From the NCBI GenBank assembly GCA_004369085.1, contig ML210315.1, forward strand, positions 11,173 to 68,116: a stretch of DNA of 56,944 nucleotides. Reading direction: 5' to 3'. Positions within the stretch are counted from its first letter, which is position 1, and each line of letters begins with the position of its first letter. The translations under genes and the position numbers were made by a program. Shown one piece after another: positions 32,284 to 43,915 of this stretch. This DNA is from Coprinopsis marcescibilis. Lineage: Eukaryota > Basidiomycota > Agaricomycetes > Agaricales > Psathyrellaceae. The notes under the pieces were generated by a model, which did no database searches, had not been told where the DNA came from, and saw only the letters and a program-made list of their open reading frames with translations.

Positions 32284-35065
32284 GTCTCATCGTCATCTCA
32301 ACATCATCTCATCAACATTGCTCTTCGCATCGACTTGGACCGACTGGACAACGGCTGTGGACGGCTGTGGACGCGAGGTGGAGGTGGGGTTTAGAGTGGG
32401 ACGGGTGACCTGTGGCCGTGTTTTGGGGATTTATGGGCGGGATGGGGGGAGGGTTGTGGTGTGTGGTGTTGTGTGGTGAGTTGAATTTTCGTTGGCTGTG
32501 GTTATTTTTGATGTGGTTCGTGTCGGGATTGGTTGGCTGGTTGGATGAAGTCGAAGGCTGGACGATGGAAGTCGAAGAAGTCGAAGGCGAAGGAGAACGA
32601 CGTTTTCTGGTTGTCGGTTCTTCGTTGTTGGGCTACGGCTTCTTTTTTCCTATGCCGTTGTCGTTGACGTTGTCCCTGTCGTCTTCGACGGCTGTGAGTT
32701 GTACTTGTCTCTTCCGTCTTCTGTTTTCTGTGTGGACGTTCTTTTCGGGACTTGTTGGGATGGGCAGTTGGTTCGTTGGTTGGAGGGCGTTTGGGTGTCG
32801 GGCGTCTGGTCGTTTGGTCGTTTTGGGTGCTGTGGTCGTAGGCGGCTGGGTCACGAATTCATGCGACGGTTCTGGTGTGCATGGGTGATAGGTGGTTCGC
32901 GGGTTATAGCGATTCTTTTTTATTCGGGTGTTTTTGTGTTCCCTGACTTGGGATTGTGGGAATGAGGTTATTGATTTGGTTTTGTTCTGTTTTTAGGTTG
33001 TGCGTTCTCAGGGTGCCAGGCGGGTGTTTGGGCGTGCGTTGGGGATGGAGGGAAGAGGGGGATGGTGTAAGGGTGGTGGATGATGTTGTTGTGAGCGGGA
33101 TCATCCCGTGAAGGCGGGTTTGGATGGTGTAGGTGGGAGCCACCTGCGGTTGACCTGTGGGTTGACGCCGCCCTTCGCCACCTGTAGCCTTTGCCGCCTT
33201 TCCTTCGCCACTCCTTTCCCTTTACGCCACCGCTACAGCTACATGGATCCCGTGGACTTGTGGGTGATGTGATGTGATGCGGCGAGGGGGTCTGGATTTG
33301 GTGGTCTGTGCGCCTTTGGTGTGACGTCAGGGGGTGGTTGTTGTGTGTGTGTTGGCGTCGACCTTCTGGTGGTGGTCTGGCCCAGTGGAACCTTGAGCCA
33401 CGTGTGTTTGTTTCCGTTGGTGGTTCCCCGTTTATCCATTTGGTGGTGTCCCTTTCGCCCTTTGCGCCCTTCTTTGTTGTCCCTGTCCTTTCTCCTGGTG
33501 CGGTTCTTTGTGTCCCTCCCTTGCCCGTTCCGCCCCTTGTCTTTCGCGTCCTTTGCCCTTTGTCACGTTGTCCTTCCCCGCCGTCCACCCTTTTGCAACG
33601 TCCCTGTCCAATCCAAGTCTCTCTCACCCGCTCCTTTTTACCTAGCACCCGTATTATTTGTTTTAGTATAATATTTGGACGACCTATTCATGTGGAAGTA
33701 ACGATCTCTCTATCTCTAGCTCTACCTCTCTGTCTCTCGCTCTTTTTTTTTCTAATATCTCATTATGTTTCCATTTTGCTCAGCCTATCATTTTTGGTCC
33801 TGTTTCTTTCAAATATAGCTTCTTTCTTCTTCTCTTTGTCGTTGAGGCCGACGCTTTTTTTTTCTCTCTTTTTTTTCTCGATCGTCTCGACTCTCTCATC
33901 CCATCTCGTTTTGAACTACAGATTTGAAAGTATGGTGTTGTATAGTAACTATGTAATGTTCTTGGCTTGTTTTTTTGTATGACGTTTAAATGATAATAAA
34001 TGGTTCAAAAATTGGGATATATGTTGTGGTTGTATGTACACGGGTATCGCTACTCGTTGATGATGTAGCAACATTCTAATTCTTTGGGAGGTTCGAGAAT
34101 GTTGATAAGGAATGGTCTTGGGTGAGAGATAGCGATGAATGGGTGTGATGCTACACTGTTTATTATTCATTTGTGGACGTGGAAGCGAATGAAGAATGAT
34201 GTAGTGAATGTATTCGGAACACACGTTGGTGGCATCCGGAGAAACTTGGGGGTTCGATGTCATTCTGGACTGTGACAGGCCGTGGGGCGTTCGGGTTCTA
34301 TTTGAGAATTGAATACATGGCGTAGGCTATAGACGACGTCTGTAGGAACTTTGTATTGATCATGTGCAGGTTGGTTGACTCTTTGAGGCGTGGTAGGGGA
34401 TAGAAATTTGATTGCGCTGCGTCAGAATTTCAATGGGTATCGGTACCGAGGGTAGCCTATTGAATTGTATTGGATTGTGCATTGGATTGGGTTGTGGAAT
34501 GTGGAGCTAGGAGTTGACGTTGTCATTTTGTTGACGGTTTGGTGTGGGTGTGGGTGTGGCAGTTTCTCAGCCTTCAGGTGGACGGGAGGTGATGATTAAT
34601 ATGGCTTGAAGGGGGAGGAAGGAATGAGAAATGAAAATAGGAAGGGAAGGTGTTTTCAAGGTGAAGTCTGGAGTTAGGGCACGATTTATTAGTTTTGATA
34701 AACGTGGAAGGTGAGGCGGTGTTTGTGACTCCGAGGAGGCGAGAGGCGATTGGGTGGACTTTCCTTGGGGAATCGGGTTGTCGTCCTTGAGTTTCGGAGA
34801 GAGCGTTTTTGCGGTAGTTCTCTTGCAGATTTTCGCTGTCATGTAACATGTTACTTTCTTTGCGAAATAGGATGATTCTGTGTTTCTTGACCTTTAACGA
34901 GCCATATTTGGTACCTGGGGCCCAGGTTTCCAGTCAAAATGGTTATTTCCTATTTGTTGTGGCTTTTGCAGGACACACTGGCTGTGCTGCACGAGAACGA
35001 AACGAGAATCGACACAGAGCATTGTTCGCCACTGGGGGACGTGGTTTCAATGCCACAATCTCGAG

Positions 35066-35073
35066 TATATATA
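35066..35073 (+). promoter_or_regulatory. TATA box of the KEN-box gene
   Basis: TATATATA about 80 bp before the ATG at 35153; consensus and spacing fit a core promoter. Confidence 0.5.
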
Positions 35074-35152
35074 CTTGGGAGATGTTGAGCGAAGGTTTGT
35101 CGAAGACTTTAACCTGACCACACTGTACTCCTTTACATCCACGCATTTTATA

Positions 35153-36383
35153 ATGGTGTTCTTGGCCACTCGCATACCCGGCATGCTCAGTAGCTCGCCT
35201 CTGCACAAGCCTGAACATTCGCCCCCAACGGCACCCAGTGACTCGCCTGCTGCGGAGCATAACGCTGCTCCATCGCCTACAAACTCCCTTTTTGACGAGA
35301 TAGGAGAGCCAGGGTCTCTTTTTCTGTGGCCGTTTACCACTCGGTCCGAGAAGCAAAATGAAGACTACGAGACCCGTTCAGTACGTTTGCATACATCACT
35401 TTCGTAGCTTCGCTCTAAACCAGAGTTCCTTTGGGATAGGCGTTGAGGGCTAGTGAGAACAGCTTGAGGATTCTCGAGCAGCAGGACCCTGCTGATCCCG
35501 ACGCGGTTGACCGCGCGTTACTCGCCAAATGTCAAGTACTCGTGGAGGAGGATTGCGAATCCTCTGATTATGAAGAGGCGCCTGTTATGCTAGAGAACGT
35601 ACATGATCCTGAAGAGGGGACGTTGTGGATGACTGTGGGCAAGCGAACAGAGTTTGGTTTCGTCTGGTCTCGTCTGGATTGCACGGCCGCTGGAGTGAAA
35701 TCAGAGTTTTCTTCCATTGACCGGCCTCGAAGTTATGAGGTGAGTCGTGGGGACTTCAATGTACCTGGTGGATGATACATCGGCAACTTTTACTACAGGC
35801 AGCTGTTGAGAGTGCCTTGGAAATATTGGCATTCATGCGTCAAAGAGCCAAACAGGCGCCTTTAACAAATTCATCTGCGGCCAATGTCACCAGAAAGGAA
35901 GTGAAGGTAGCGCCACCCATCTCACGGGGGAGAAGGAGGTTCGACAAAGAAAACGACAAGGAGAACGTCAAGGGATACAAGGTTCCTTTGCAGGCACTCG
36001 CGCCGCGACTAAGAAAAAGTCAGGATCAGACCGAAACGCCATATCCACGAGTTGACAACAAGAAATCTATGCGTGACTTGTTTCGATTTCGCTTCCATGC
36101 ATTCACAGAACCGATTGTGAAAAGAGTTTTGTCTCAGGATCTTTTCGCCGCTGAGTACTATAACCTAAGCCGATTGTCAGTACCGATCACATTTCCTCTG
36201 GAAGCGCACAAGGACCTCGATGTTTGGTGTGCGCTGCTCCCTCCGCCAGGAGGTGTTCTGGGGTTCACTGTCGAGCTCACTGACGAGGGAAAGAAACTTT
36301 TCTCCCTAAATTGGCCGAAGTACGACGAAAGTAACAAAGCCAAATCAGCAGTCTCGAGTAGCTTGGAAGTTGGTACTACATAA
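35153..36383 (+). CDS. unknown protein with tandem KEN motifs
   Basis: Three exons: 35153-35380, 35440-35739, 35799-36383, both introns phase 0, about 370 aa. The N-terminus is Pro/Ser-rich (HSPPTAPSDSPAAEHN). The middle is acidic (EEDCESSDYEEAP). A basic segment, RGRRRFDKENDKENVKGYK, holds two overlapping-style KEN tripeptides four residues apart. The C-terminal ~100 residues look folded (LFRFRFHAFTEPIVKRVLSQ, then VWCALLPPPGGVLGFTVEL). KEN is the established recognition motif of the anaphase-promoting complex. Two copies in a basic disordered region would fit a cell-cycle-degraded protein, but this is inference. No family was recognised. Confidence 0.65.
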
Positions 36384-37162
36384 ATCTATAGATATGTACT
36401 CGTAACTAAGTTATCCTTTCATTATATACTATATTCATTGGTACTCCAATGCTAGGTCATTCAAGCCACTTTTTGGCATTAGCGCCCTTTTACACTGTCA
36501 CAACAAGCATGCGACAGGGACAAATCGATCCTCCACCATTGGTTGTTCCTGTCATCTACACAATTGATTTGTAAATCAGAAATCTAGCTAGATTTGGCGA
36601 TAATGAACCTTTCTAATAGTACCCAGTAACAAGGAAACGATTTCCAATCGAAACGGACGGTCTCGTTGTTACGCTATAAATCAGGTTCTGCGCGGGTATC
36701 ATTGTTCGTTCGGCGACGAGGGCCTCAAATCCGGAAGCTTGAGCAGTTGTACGTATATGGATTGAAGTCTATGTGTATGCATGAAGGTATTTGGAAGGCA
36801 AATTGTTAATTACGTTTACATGAAGTCCAGATGCGGCTGTGAGAATTGAAAAGAAATACATAAGGGCAGGTGTCGTCAAATAGCGAGTCGAGTGAAGAGG
36901 AAAGGTTCGTTATTCCGTGTAGGGACTTACAAAGCCCGGACGACGGATTTGGAATGCGCCTTTTCAAGAACAGGAGTCTACTGTGAGGAAGGAGAGACTC
37001 GAAAACGTCGACGTCTACGGAGATGACCGAAAAGGTTGATCTAAATCAATACCGAGGGGTAATCTAAAATTCCCCTGGTCGAAAGCTTGCCTTGATGAGA
37101 GTTTGGTTAGGAGGGGCTGGGAGAAAATTGAGGACGGGCTTACTAGTGCAACATACCAGAAT
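36384..37162. other. intergenic between convergent genes
   Basis: No gene seen in about 780 bp. It should contain 3' UTRs of the KEN-box gene and of the methyltransferase gene. Confidence 0.45.
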
Positions 37163-37907
37163 CTATATGAGGCCCGGGAAGAACCACCATGGCACAATAG
37201 CTGCGTAGGCGTCCCACTCCTCCCTGAACAACTTTTGCATCTGCTTGTCCTCTGCATCAGCCCTGCTAATGCCGACGCAGAACGTCCAGAGCCACCAAAA
37301 GGCCCATACGAAGATTGCCGCGACCCTGTTGCGCAGTGGACCGCACTCCGTCATCCAGCTTCCTCGCGTCAGATGGGAACAAGCCAAACCGAAAACCAGG
37401 AGCAGCGATCCGGTATAAGCTGGATGGCGAACGTAAGAATAGAACCGGCTAGTCACCAGACGGTGTTCAGGGTGAACTGTTAGGTCGAAGGTGAACATGG
37501 CTCCTAGGGTCTTGAAGCAATCGAGGCGAATGTAACAGCCCAGGACGACCGCGAGCGCCCCGATCACGAACATAGGGGTGAGCCGAACGTTGGATTGTGA
37601 TGGAAGACAGACGAGGGATGATGAAGCGCCGAAGGAGGGTACTTGAAGGACTTGAGCAAAATAGTGCAGGACTTCGAACACGGCACAGAACCAGCAAATG
37701 AATTGGTGACACTGTGACGATTGTGAGCGGTGCGGCAAGCTCGCAGTGAAACGATCCATTCACCTTAAATATGAGAGGGGCAATCTGGAGGATGTACATT
37801 TCTTCGGTGTGGTACCTTTGCTTTTGCTGGGTCGGATTGGGAGGGGTACAAGCAAGTCCATTACAGAAAGCCTGGATGACAACGAGGGCCACACGAGATA
37901 AGGACAT
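37163..37907 (-). CDS. isoprenylcysteine carboxyl methyltransferase-like membrane protein
   Basis: Two exons: 37907-37764 and 37711-37163, 52-nt phase-0 intron, about 230 aa. There are several hydrophobic helices (FICWFCAVFEVLHYFAQVLQ, MFVIGALAVVLGCYI, AIFVWAFWWLWTFCVGI). The ICMT/PEMT signature is clear: LVTSRFYSYVRHPAYTGSLL (RHPxYxG) and, near the end, AEDKQMQKLFREEWDAY with PWWFFPGLI. Such enzymes methylate the carboxyl group of prenylated C-terminal cysteines using S-adenosylmethionine in the ER membrane. Agaricomycetes carry several divergent copies besides true STE14, so this may be a paralog with another substrate. It is transcribed divergently from DAHP synthase. Confidence 0.8.
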
Positions 37908-38445
37908 GGCTGAAGAACTTGGAGGGCACGAGAGCCTGGCGGTCAATGGTCAATGGTCGCATCGTCTTGGGGATTTATATCTATTATCCTCCAGAAGCCA
38001 AGTTACAGAAACTCTGAGAAAGTTACGGGATGGGTGCGTTCTTTTGGATATCCAGCATCCCGATTGAAGCTGGAATACGCTTCGCCAAAGTCTAAAGACA
38101 GATTCTCGTTGTGGATCAATTGGCGTATCGGTTGCCAAGCGCAGCACAATCAGGATGATTCGTATTCCGCGGCAAAGTCAATTCGTATCCTGTCGGCCGT
38201 GGTCGAGTTCGAATCGAGAGTGAGTTGTAAACTTGACTTGGGCTGGTGGTTGGGACTAGGAGGGCTGACCAGTCATCGACTGACGCCACATAACCGCATT
38301 TTGGCTCGGGGGAAATAATCGGGATATGCCGAGGAAGCCTATATAGGAAGCGCGGGGGCTGGAGGTTCGCCATTATCCATCCTCAACACCGAGGATTCCA
38401 AGGTTCTCCCCAAAAAGTATATCACTTCTCGTTCATCAACCTAAA
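37908..38445. promoter_or_regulatory. divergent promoter region, ICMT-like / DAHP synthase
   Basis: A 538-bp region between two start codons facing away from each other. A TATA-like CCTATATAGG lies at 38338-38347, about 100 bp before the DAHP synthase ATG. No other gene is present. Shared regulation is possible but not shown by the sequence. Confidence 0.55.
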
Positions 38446-41182
38446 ATGACCGCCGAATGGACGCCGTCGTCTTGGAGATCCAAGCCCATCGCTCAAGTAC
38501 GTTCAACAGATTTTGATAATAATTGTTAGTAACTAATGACTCACATTCCCGTCTCCCTCCTGCTAGGATGTCGCGTACCCCAACCAAGAGAAACTCGACA
38601 AGTACGCGTGATATCTCTTCTGGTTTAGAGTATCTCGAGACTCAATGTCCGCCACATTGACTTCACACGCATGTCCAGAGTTCTTCAGAAGATTTCATCC
38701 CTCCCCCCGATGGTAACCCCTTCAGAGGTCAGTATTTGTTTGAGAAGTTACATGGATCTCCGCCAATCTCTGCCAAAAACATCAAAAACCCTCTGAGCGA
38801 TCCCAATCTGACTATCTTAACACTAAATCCTATAGATCGAGCGTTTGCGTTATCAGCTCGGCCTCGTTCAACGCAATGAGGCGTTCCTCCTTCATGCAGG
38901 TGACTGTGCGGAGAGCTTCGATGCATGCACTCACGTACGTCAAGTCTGCGTACACATCATCAATCTCGAACTTATCGTGTGCCCTAACTTCCTAGGAGAA
39001 CATTTCCTCGAAAATCGGTTTGATCTTGTCGTTCTCTCTGATCCTCATCTGGGGAGCTCGTCTTCCTGTGGTGAGTTTCGATGTTCTTCTTCTGCTTCAT
39101 ATTCTGAATCAGTGATCTTCAGGTCAGGGTTGGCCGGATCGCTGGTCAATACGCAAAACCCAGGAGCAGCAGCACGGAGGTCATAAATGGGAAAGAAGTC
39201 CTCAGTTTCAGGTGTGCATCGCTCCCATGTTCCACGTTTACTTGACTTAAGGGATAATAGAGGAGATAATGTGAACGGGTATGAGTCACTTCTTTCTTCT
39301 GAATCTAGAAAGCTCAACTTTGAGCATAATCTGTTTCTAGACTTGATCCAAACGACCGCAATCCCGATCCTGAACGCATGCTCAGGTATGTCTACTTGTG
39401 GTTCCTTCAACCCCTCGACACTCAATTGCCACGCCAGCGCTTACTTCCATTCTACAACTACTTTGAACTACGTTCGAGGTCTGTTGAACTCTGGCTTTGC
39501 CTCTCTCCACCATCCCCGCGATTGGTCGTTGAACCACGTTCGTTCACCATCACTTAGGCATGTGTGATTTCCCATGGCTATGGATCAGACAGCTAACACG
39601 CCTCGTTATTCTATTGAATTAGAACTGAATTCGACAAGATTGTCGAAGGCCTCTCAGATGCTCTTGATTTCAGCCGTACGATCGGAATGGATGCCAGTGC
39701 CTCGTACGAACAAGGTGGTGGACGAGGAACACTTGGCGAAGTTGACTTTTACACCAGGCAGGTATCTTTTCTTCTTAGATTCTTATTCCTGTGGACTCTT
39801 GCTCCAAGGTGGACGTTCAGAATCGTTGCAAAGCTGCCGCGAGATTCTCAACCCACAATCGCTCATGCTTTGCCTCGTTACAAGCTTGATTGGTCATGCT
39901 TCTTTCTCCGCCTTCGAGGATGCTGTGAAACCAACTCTTCTCCACTTCAATGCTCTCCGCATGTTTCGCTTATTCCTCACATTGAAATTCGACGAGGAGC
40001 TTGCTGACACGTTCCTTCCTACAGTCATGAAGGTCTCATGCTCCCATTCGAAGAGGCCCTAACTCGCGAATTCTCTGTCCCTTCCTCCCTTACTCACCGC
40101 GAGTCCAATTTCTTGCCGTCGCGTGCGGAAGGCCAAACAACAGCGGCTAGGCCTGCTCCCTCCAAGAAGCAGTTCTATAACACTGGCGCTCACTTCTTGT
40201 GGATCGGAGACCGTACCAGGCAGTTGACCCATGCGCACATTGAGTACTTCAGGGGCATCAGAAACCCCATCGGCTGCAAAGTCGGACCGTCTATGGAGAA
40301 CGAGGAGTTGATTCGTCTTCTCGATAGTGAGTTCTCCACTTGTCCGTTCAACATTTATCTCTGACGCTGTATTCTGCCCCATAGTCGTCAACCCTGACAA
40401 GGAACCTGGTCGTGTCACTCTTATCACTCGCTATGGCGCTAAGAAGGTAAGTCGGGTCGTCCTGTCGATTTATTTATGAAGCAACTTCCGCATGCTTTGG
40501 TTATGTCGCTCGACCTCTTACTGATGCTTCCGGCGCATATCCTAGATTGATTCGCATCTCGCACAACATATCGCGACTGTCCAGAAGGCTGGTCATCCCG
40601 TTGTCTGGGTGTGCGACCCCATGCACGGAAAGTGAGTCGACTTCTGTGCGAGATTGCTCAACGCGCGAGTCTCATCTGTATCAATCCACTCAAAACTGAT
40701 TCTCCTCTCGCCGAAAGCACCCACACCGCCCCCAGTGGCCTCAAGACTCGAAGCTTTGGTTCCATCATCGAAGAACTGACCTCGTGCCTCCGCATTCACG
40801 CCGCATGCAACTCTCGACTCGGTGGCGTCAGTCTCGAGTTTACGGGCGAGCTCAACGATGAGGGATTCAGTGTCACGGAGTGCGTTGGTGGATCTATGGA
40901 GTTGAGCGAGGACGAGTTGGGCCTCCGGTATCAGAGTTTCTGCGATCCTCGTCTCAACTTTGAGCAAAGCTTGGGTGCGTCGCTCTTCCTTGATGGTTTC
41001 ATTCGCATTGCGTCCGTTTGCTGATCGTTTGTGTGTTGTTTGTAGACGTTGCGTTCTTGCTCTCCAACCACTTCAAGCAGGAGCGCAATGAGCAGGTCAA
41101 AGCTATTAGGAAGGATCAGTCCCCCGCTCGGGATGTCCTTTTCGCGGAGCTTGGTGGTCGTACTGCTGCCCAGCGCGTTTAA
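38446..41182 (+). CDS. class II DAHP synthase (shikimate pathway)
   Basis: Catalyses the first shikimate step, phosphoenolpyruvate plus erythrose 4-phosphate to 3-deoxy-D-arabino-heptulosonate 7-phosphate. Fifteen exons: 38446-38496, 38567-38601, 38679-38727, 38836-38934, 38996-39070, 39123-39211, 39261-39278, 39341-39385, 39438-39563, 39623-39757, 40025-40326, 40385-40446, 40546-40631, 40718-40974, 41046-41182; about 521 aa, near usual length for the plant-type class. Motifs in order: [112 protein letters not shown] and [10 protein letters not shown]. The intron 39758-40024 (267 nt) must use a GC donor (CCAG/GCAGGT) to keep frame; all others are GT-AG. A TGACTCA lies in intron 1. Confidence 0.95.
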
Positions 41183-41976
41183 GGCAAGCTACCCCCTATT
41201 TGAAAGGGTGTAATTCGAACTGTGTTCGTCGCCCCTCTGGCTTGATTTCCCTTCCATGTTTCCCTCTCTGTCCGTGTCCCTCATGTAGCTTTTGCTCAAG
41301 TTTCTCGTTGGTTGTATTTCCCTTTATCTTGGATTGTCTGTTAGATACCATGAATATGTATGTATCCGGTGATGTTTGTACGTATCCCGACGCTTTGTAT
41401 TGAAAATTGTCGACTGGCTTGTAATTATATAAAACCCCTTGGAATGCCATATACGGGCGCTCATTTAGCGCCCAACATCGAGGCAAAATGTGTGCAAACA
41501 ACCTTTCAATGAACGTCTCTGAGTGTCTACGCAGCATTTGAGCCTGATATTTGATGTCTTGCTGGCCGGGAGCTGCCAAATTGGGGTGACTCCTTATTAC
41601 AGAAGGATTCATGTTCTTTCAGACAGAACTGCATCGAGGAGAACGAGAGGAAGAAAAGGTCGTTCTGTCACGTGATGGTGTACTGTCAGGCGTAATACGG
41701 TGAAAGCCAGAGATCTTGCTTTGCAAAAGCAAGATAACATACAAAGCTTTATCTCATCGACTGTAAAGCAAGTATTCACGCTAGTGTGGTGGGGATAGTC
41801 ACACGGGCAGCCCGTCCCCTGCCCCCAAACCGAACAAGTGGTCCAACTGAAGACCTGGTTGGTGGGGGTTCTGCGAGCAGAGAGATTCAAATTCCGTAAT
41901 GGCTTGGCACGTTCTGAAGACGGTGCCGTAATTGACCCCTTTTCTCATGTCATCCCACAACCTCCATACTCTACGT
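41183..41976. other. intergenic, no gene seen
   Basis: 3' UTR of DAHP synthase at the left and promoter of the Crinkler-type gene at the right. No repeats or domain-like frames noticed. Confidence 0.5.
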
Positions 41977-43915
41977 ATGGCGACTATCGATCTCAACTGC
42001 CTCGTTTCTGGCGACGGGGCGGATAAGATATTCACCATCAAGATAGCTCCAAACAAAAACATCAGTATCCTTGCCGACTTAATCCGAGAGAAAAACCCCA
42101 GCATTTCGCCAATGTCAACGTTTCCGCCATTAAACTCTTCAAGGTTTCGCTTTCCGTGGCCGACCTGGGACCGGTGCGAGACCCACGAAAGATCGACCAT
42201 GCACAGGAGCTCTTGGAACCGCTCGCGAAAATATCGGCCATCTTCAAAGACCCACTACCAGATGATCATGTCCACGTTATTGCGCTTGCGCCCTCCCGTG
42301 AGCTTTGGCCCCTAAGTCTGTCATTTCTCGCGGCTTATACCTTCATCCAGAAACCCTGACCAGTCAAACCCCTGCGCTGAAACGACCCCGCAGTCCTGAC
42401 GACGACGAGCCACGGGAATTTCTTGGTACGTCAGGATTCAGTCTCAGGTTTTTATAATGCCAATGATCGCATTCCAGCCCGCCGTGTCCAAATTAATCAT
42501 GTTTTCCATGCCAAACCGCCATCACATGTGTCGAAAAGTGTTACGTCTATGCAAACAGAACAGAGAGACAATCAATTATACAATGGCAGACCAACCGGTC
42601 TCGCTGGTCCTCCCCTCAGCATTCACGAGCCTATTTTCGCCGCCGTACATGAAAAACTACGTAACCTCGACTCAGTGGATGGAGACGACCTCCTTGAACT
42701 TGTCGCAAAATTGGTGGAGACAGCGAACAAGACATACGAAACGGAACGTGCGTATCAGGAGGGGACAGTGGGGGTGTTAGGTGATGTACTAGGTGTTCAG
42801 TTCACGGAGATTGTTGCCTCAGGGACTGGGCCGCGACGTACGACCGAGAGCGATGCAGTGGCATTATCCCCTCTCTCAACGACATCAACACAGGCGGTAC
42901 GTTGTCGTGGGGAGTGGAAACTGGAGCTCGGGATCGGCGGTGATGGGCAACTTCAAAATGCCCTGTCCCTGAGGAAGCACCTCGTGGAGCACCGGGTGAG
43001 TTTATCGCAGGGTATCCTTGGACTGCGGTCCTGACAGCTGCACAGTTCGAGAAAGTTCTCAATTCATCGTGTCCGACAATTCTAGTCACCGTTGCCGGTC
43101 CATATATCGCCTTTTCCGGCTTCCTTTTCACCGAGGTATGGATATCCCAACCGTTTACAACATACCTGCCTTTGGTATGGCAACCTGGGATGGAGGCGGC
43201 GAACGTTCGGGAGTTGTCAAAGTACTTTCGGGTATTCAGAGACGCATTGAGCGAGCTCCAGGCGAAATACGAGGGTATCACTGTGCAGGATAAATTTTCA
43301 AAGACGCTGCTGCTCCCCCGACCGACATACCAACACGACAGTCGGCCTCCAGAGGATCTTTGCTTTCTTGGACGGTTTCTGTTCGATGGGTTGGAAGAAG
43401 CGGACCAGAGCCGTTGTCTTTTCAGGGCTACATATGGGGGAAAGCAGGCTTTGGTCAAGTTTGGTGAAAGGTATGGAAAAGCGGCACATGAGATCCTCGC
43501 CGACGCGGGCCTCGCACCAAAACTCTATTGCTGCATCAGAATCCGCGGAGGCCTTACGATGGCGATTATGGAGTATGTGGATTCGCAAGATGCGCATTCA
43601 GCTTTTTGGGGCCGTGCTATTCCCGAGCAAGTTGTGGATGACGTGAAACGGGCGCTTGAGCTGCTCCACCGGCAAAACTTGGTGTTTGGCGACCTTCGGA
43701 TACCCAACGTCCTGGTTTCCAAGGTTGACTCGGAGGGTGATGTGGGGAGATGGGTGACGCGGTTGGTTGATTTCAGTTGGGCCGGTAGAGATGACGTCGA
43801 TCGATATCCGCCAAATCTCAATCTGGATATTCGTTGGCATCCTGATGTCAAAGCGAATGGCATAATGCGTATGGCACATGATTTGTTCATGCTTGAAGAA
43901 TTGATTCGAGAGTAG
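41977..43915 (+). CDS. Crinkler-type protein: Ubl header, nuclease-like middle, kinase-like end; one frameshift
   Basis: Four exons: 41977-42297, 42351-42425, 42478-42995, 43046-43915. Exon 1 encodes a Crinkler (CRN) ubiquitin-like header: MATIDLNCLVSGDGADKIF, then AIKLFKVSLSV, then HVHVIALAPS. Between these two parts the frame slips by one base near the A5C4 run at 42091-42099, so the printed sequence does not read through. Exon 3 has LYNGRPTGLAGPPLSIHEPI, common in fungal CRN proteins, and a D...EWK that fits a PD-(D/E)xK nuclease core. Exon 4 is kinase-like: ALVKF (beta-3 Lys), HEILAD (helix C Glu), LVFGDLRIPNVLV (catalytic-loop Asp) and LVDFSWAG (DFG-like). Length would be about 594 residues. 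Header-plus-effector CRNs are known from oomycetes and fungi; in saprotrophs they are suspected of conflict roles. The break may be an assembly error or recent inactivation. Confidence 0.75.

Larger units (their letters stand above)
32005..35152. other. long intergenic region downstream of G-alpha
   Basis: About 3.1 kb with no convincing gene. It contains an ATC microsatellite (32257-32283), a GT-rich plus strand at 32400-33060 and a strongly pyrimidine-rich stretch at 33690-33910. The open frame 33308-33982 is a by-product of that pyrimidine bias. Frames on the minus strand at 34567-34849 are short and unremarkable. The left part may be an extended 3' UTR. Confidence 0.45.

Noticed and set aside
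33308..33982. Plus-strand open frame of 224 aa with Leu/Phe/Ser-rich, membrane-like sequence
   Set aside because: Its hydrophobicity comes from a pyrimidine-biased strand (CTCTTTTT runs); no start context, introns or domain features.
42426..42447. A 22-24 nt intron in the Crinkler gene ending at the first CAG
   Set aside because: Too short for splicing; the next AG gives a normal 52-nt intron in the right phase.
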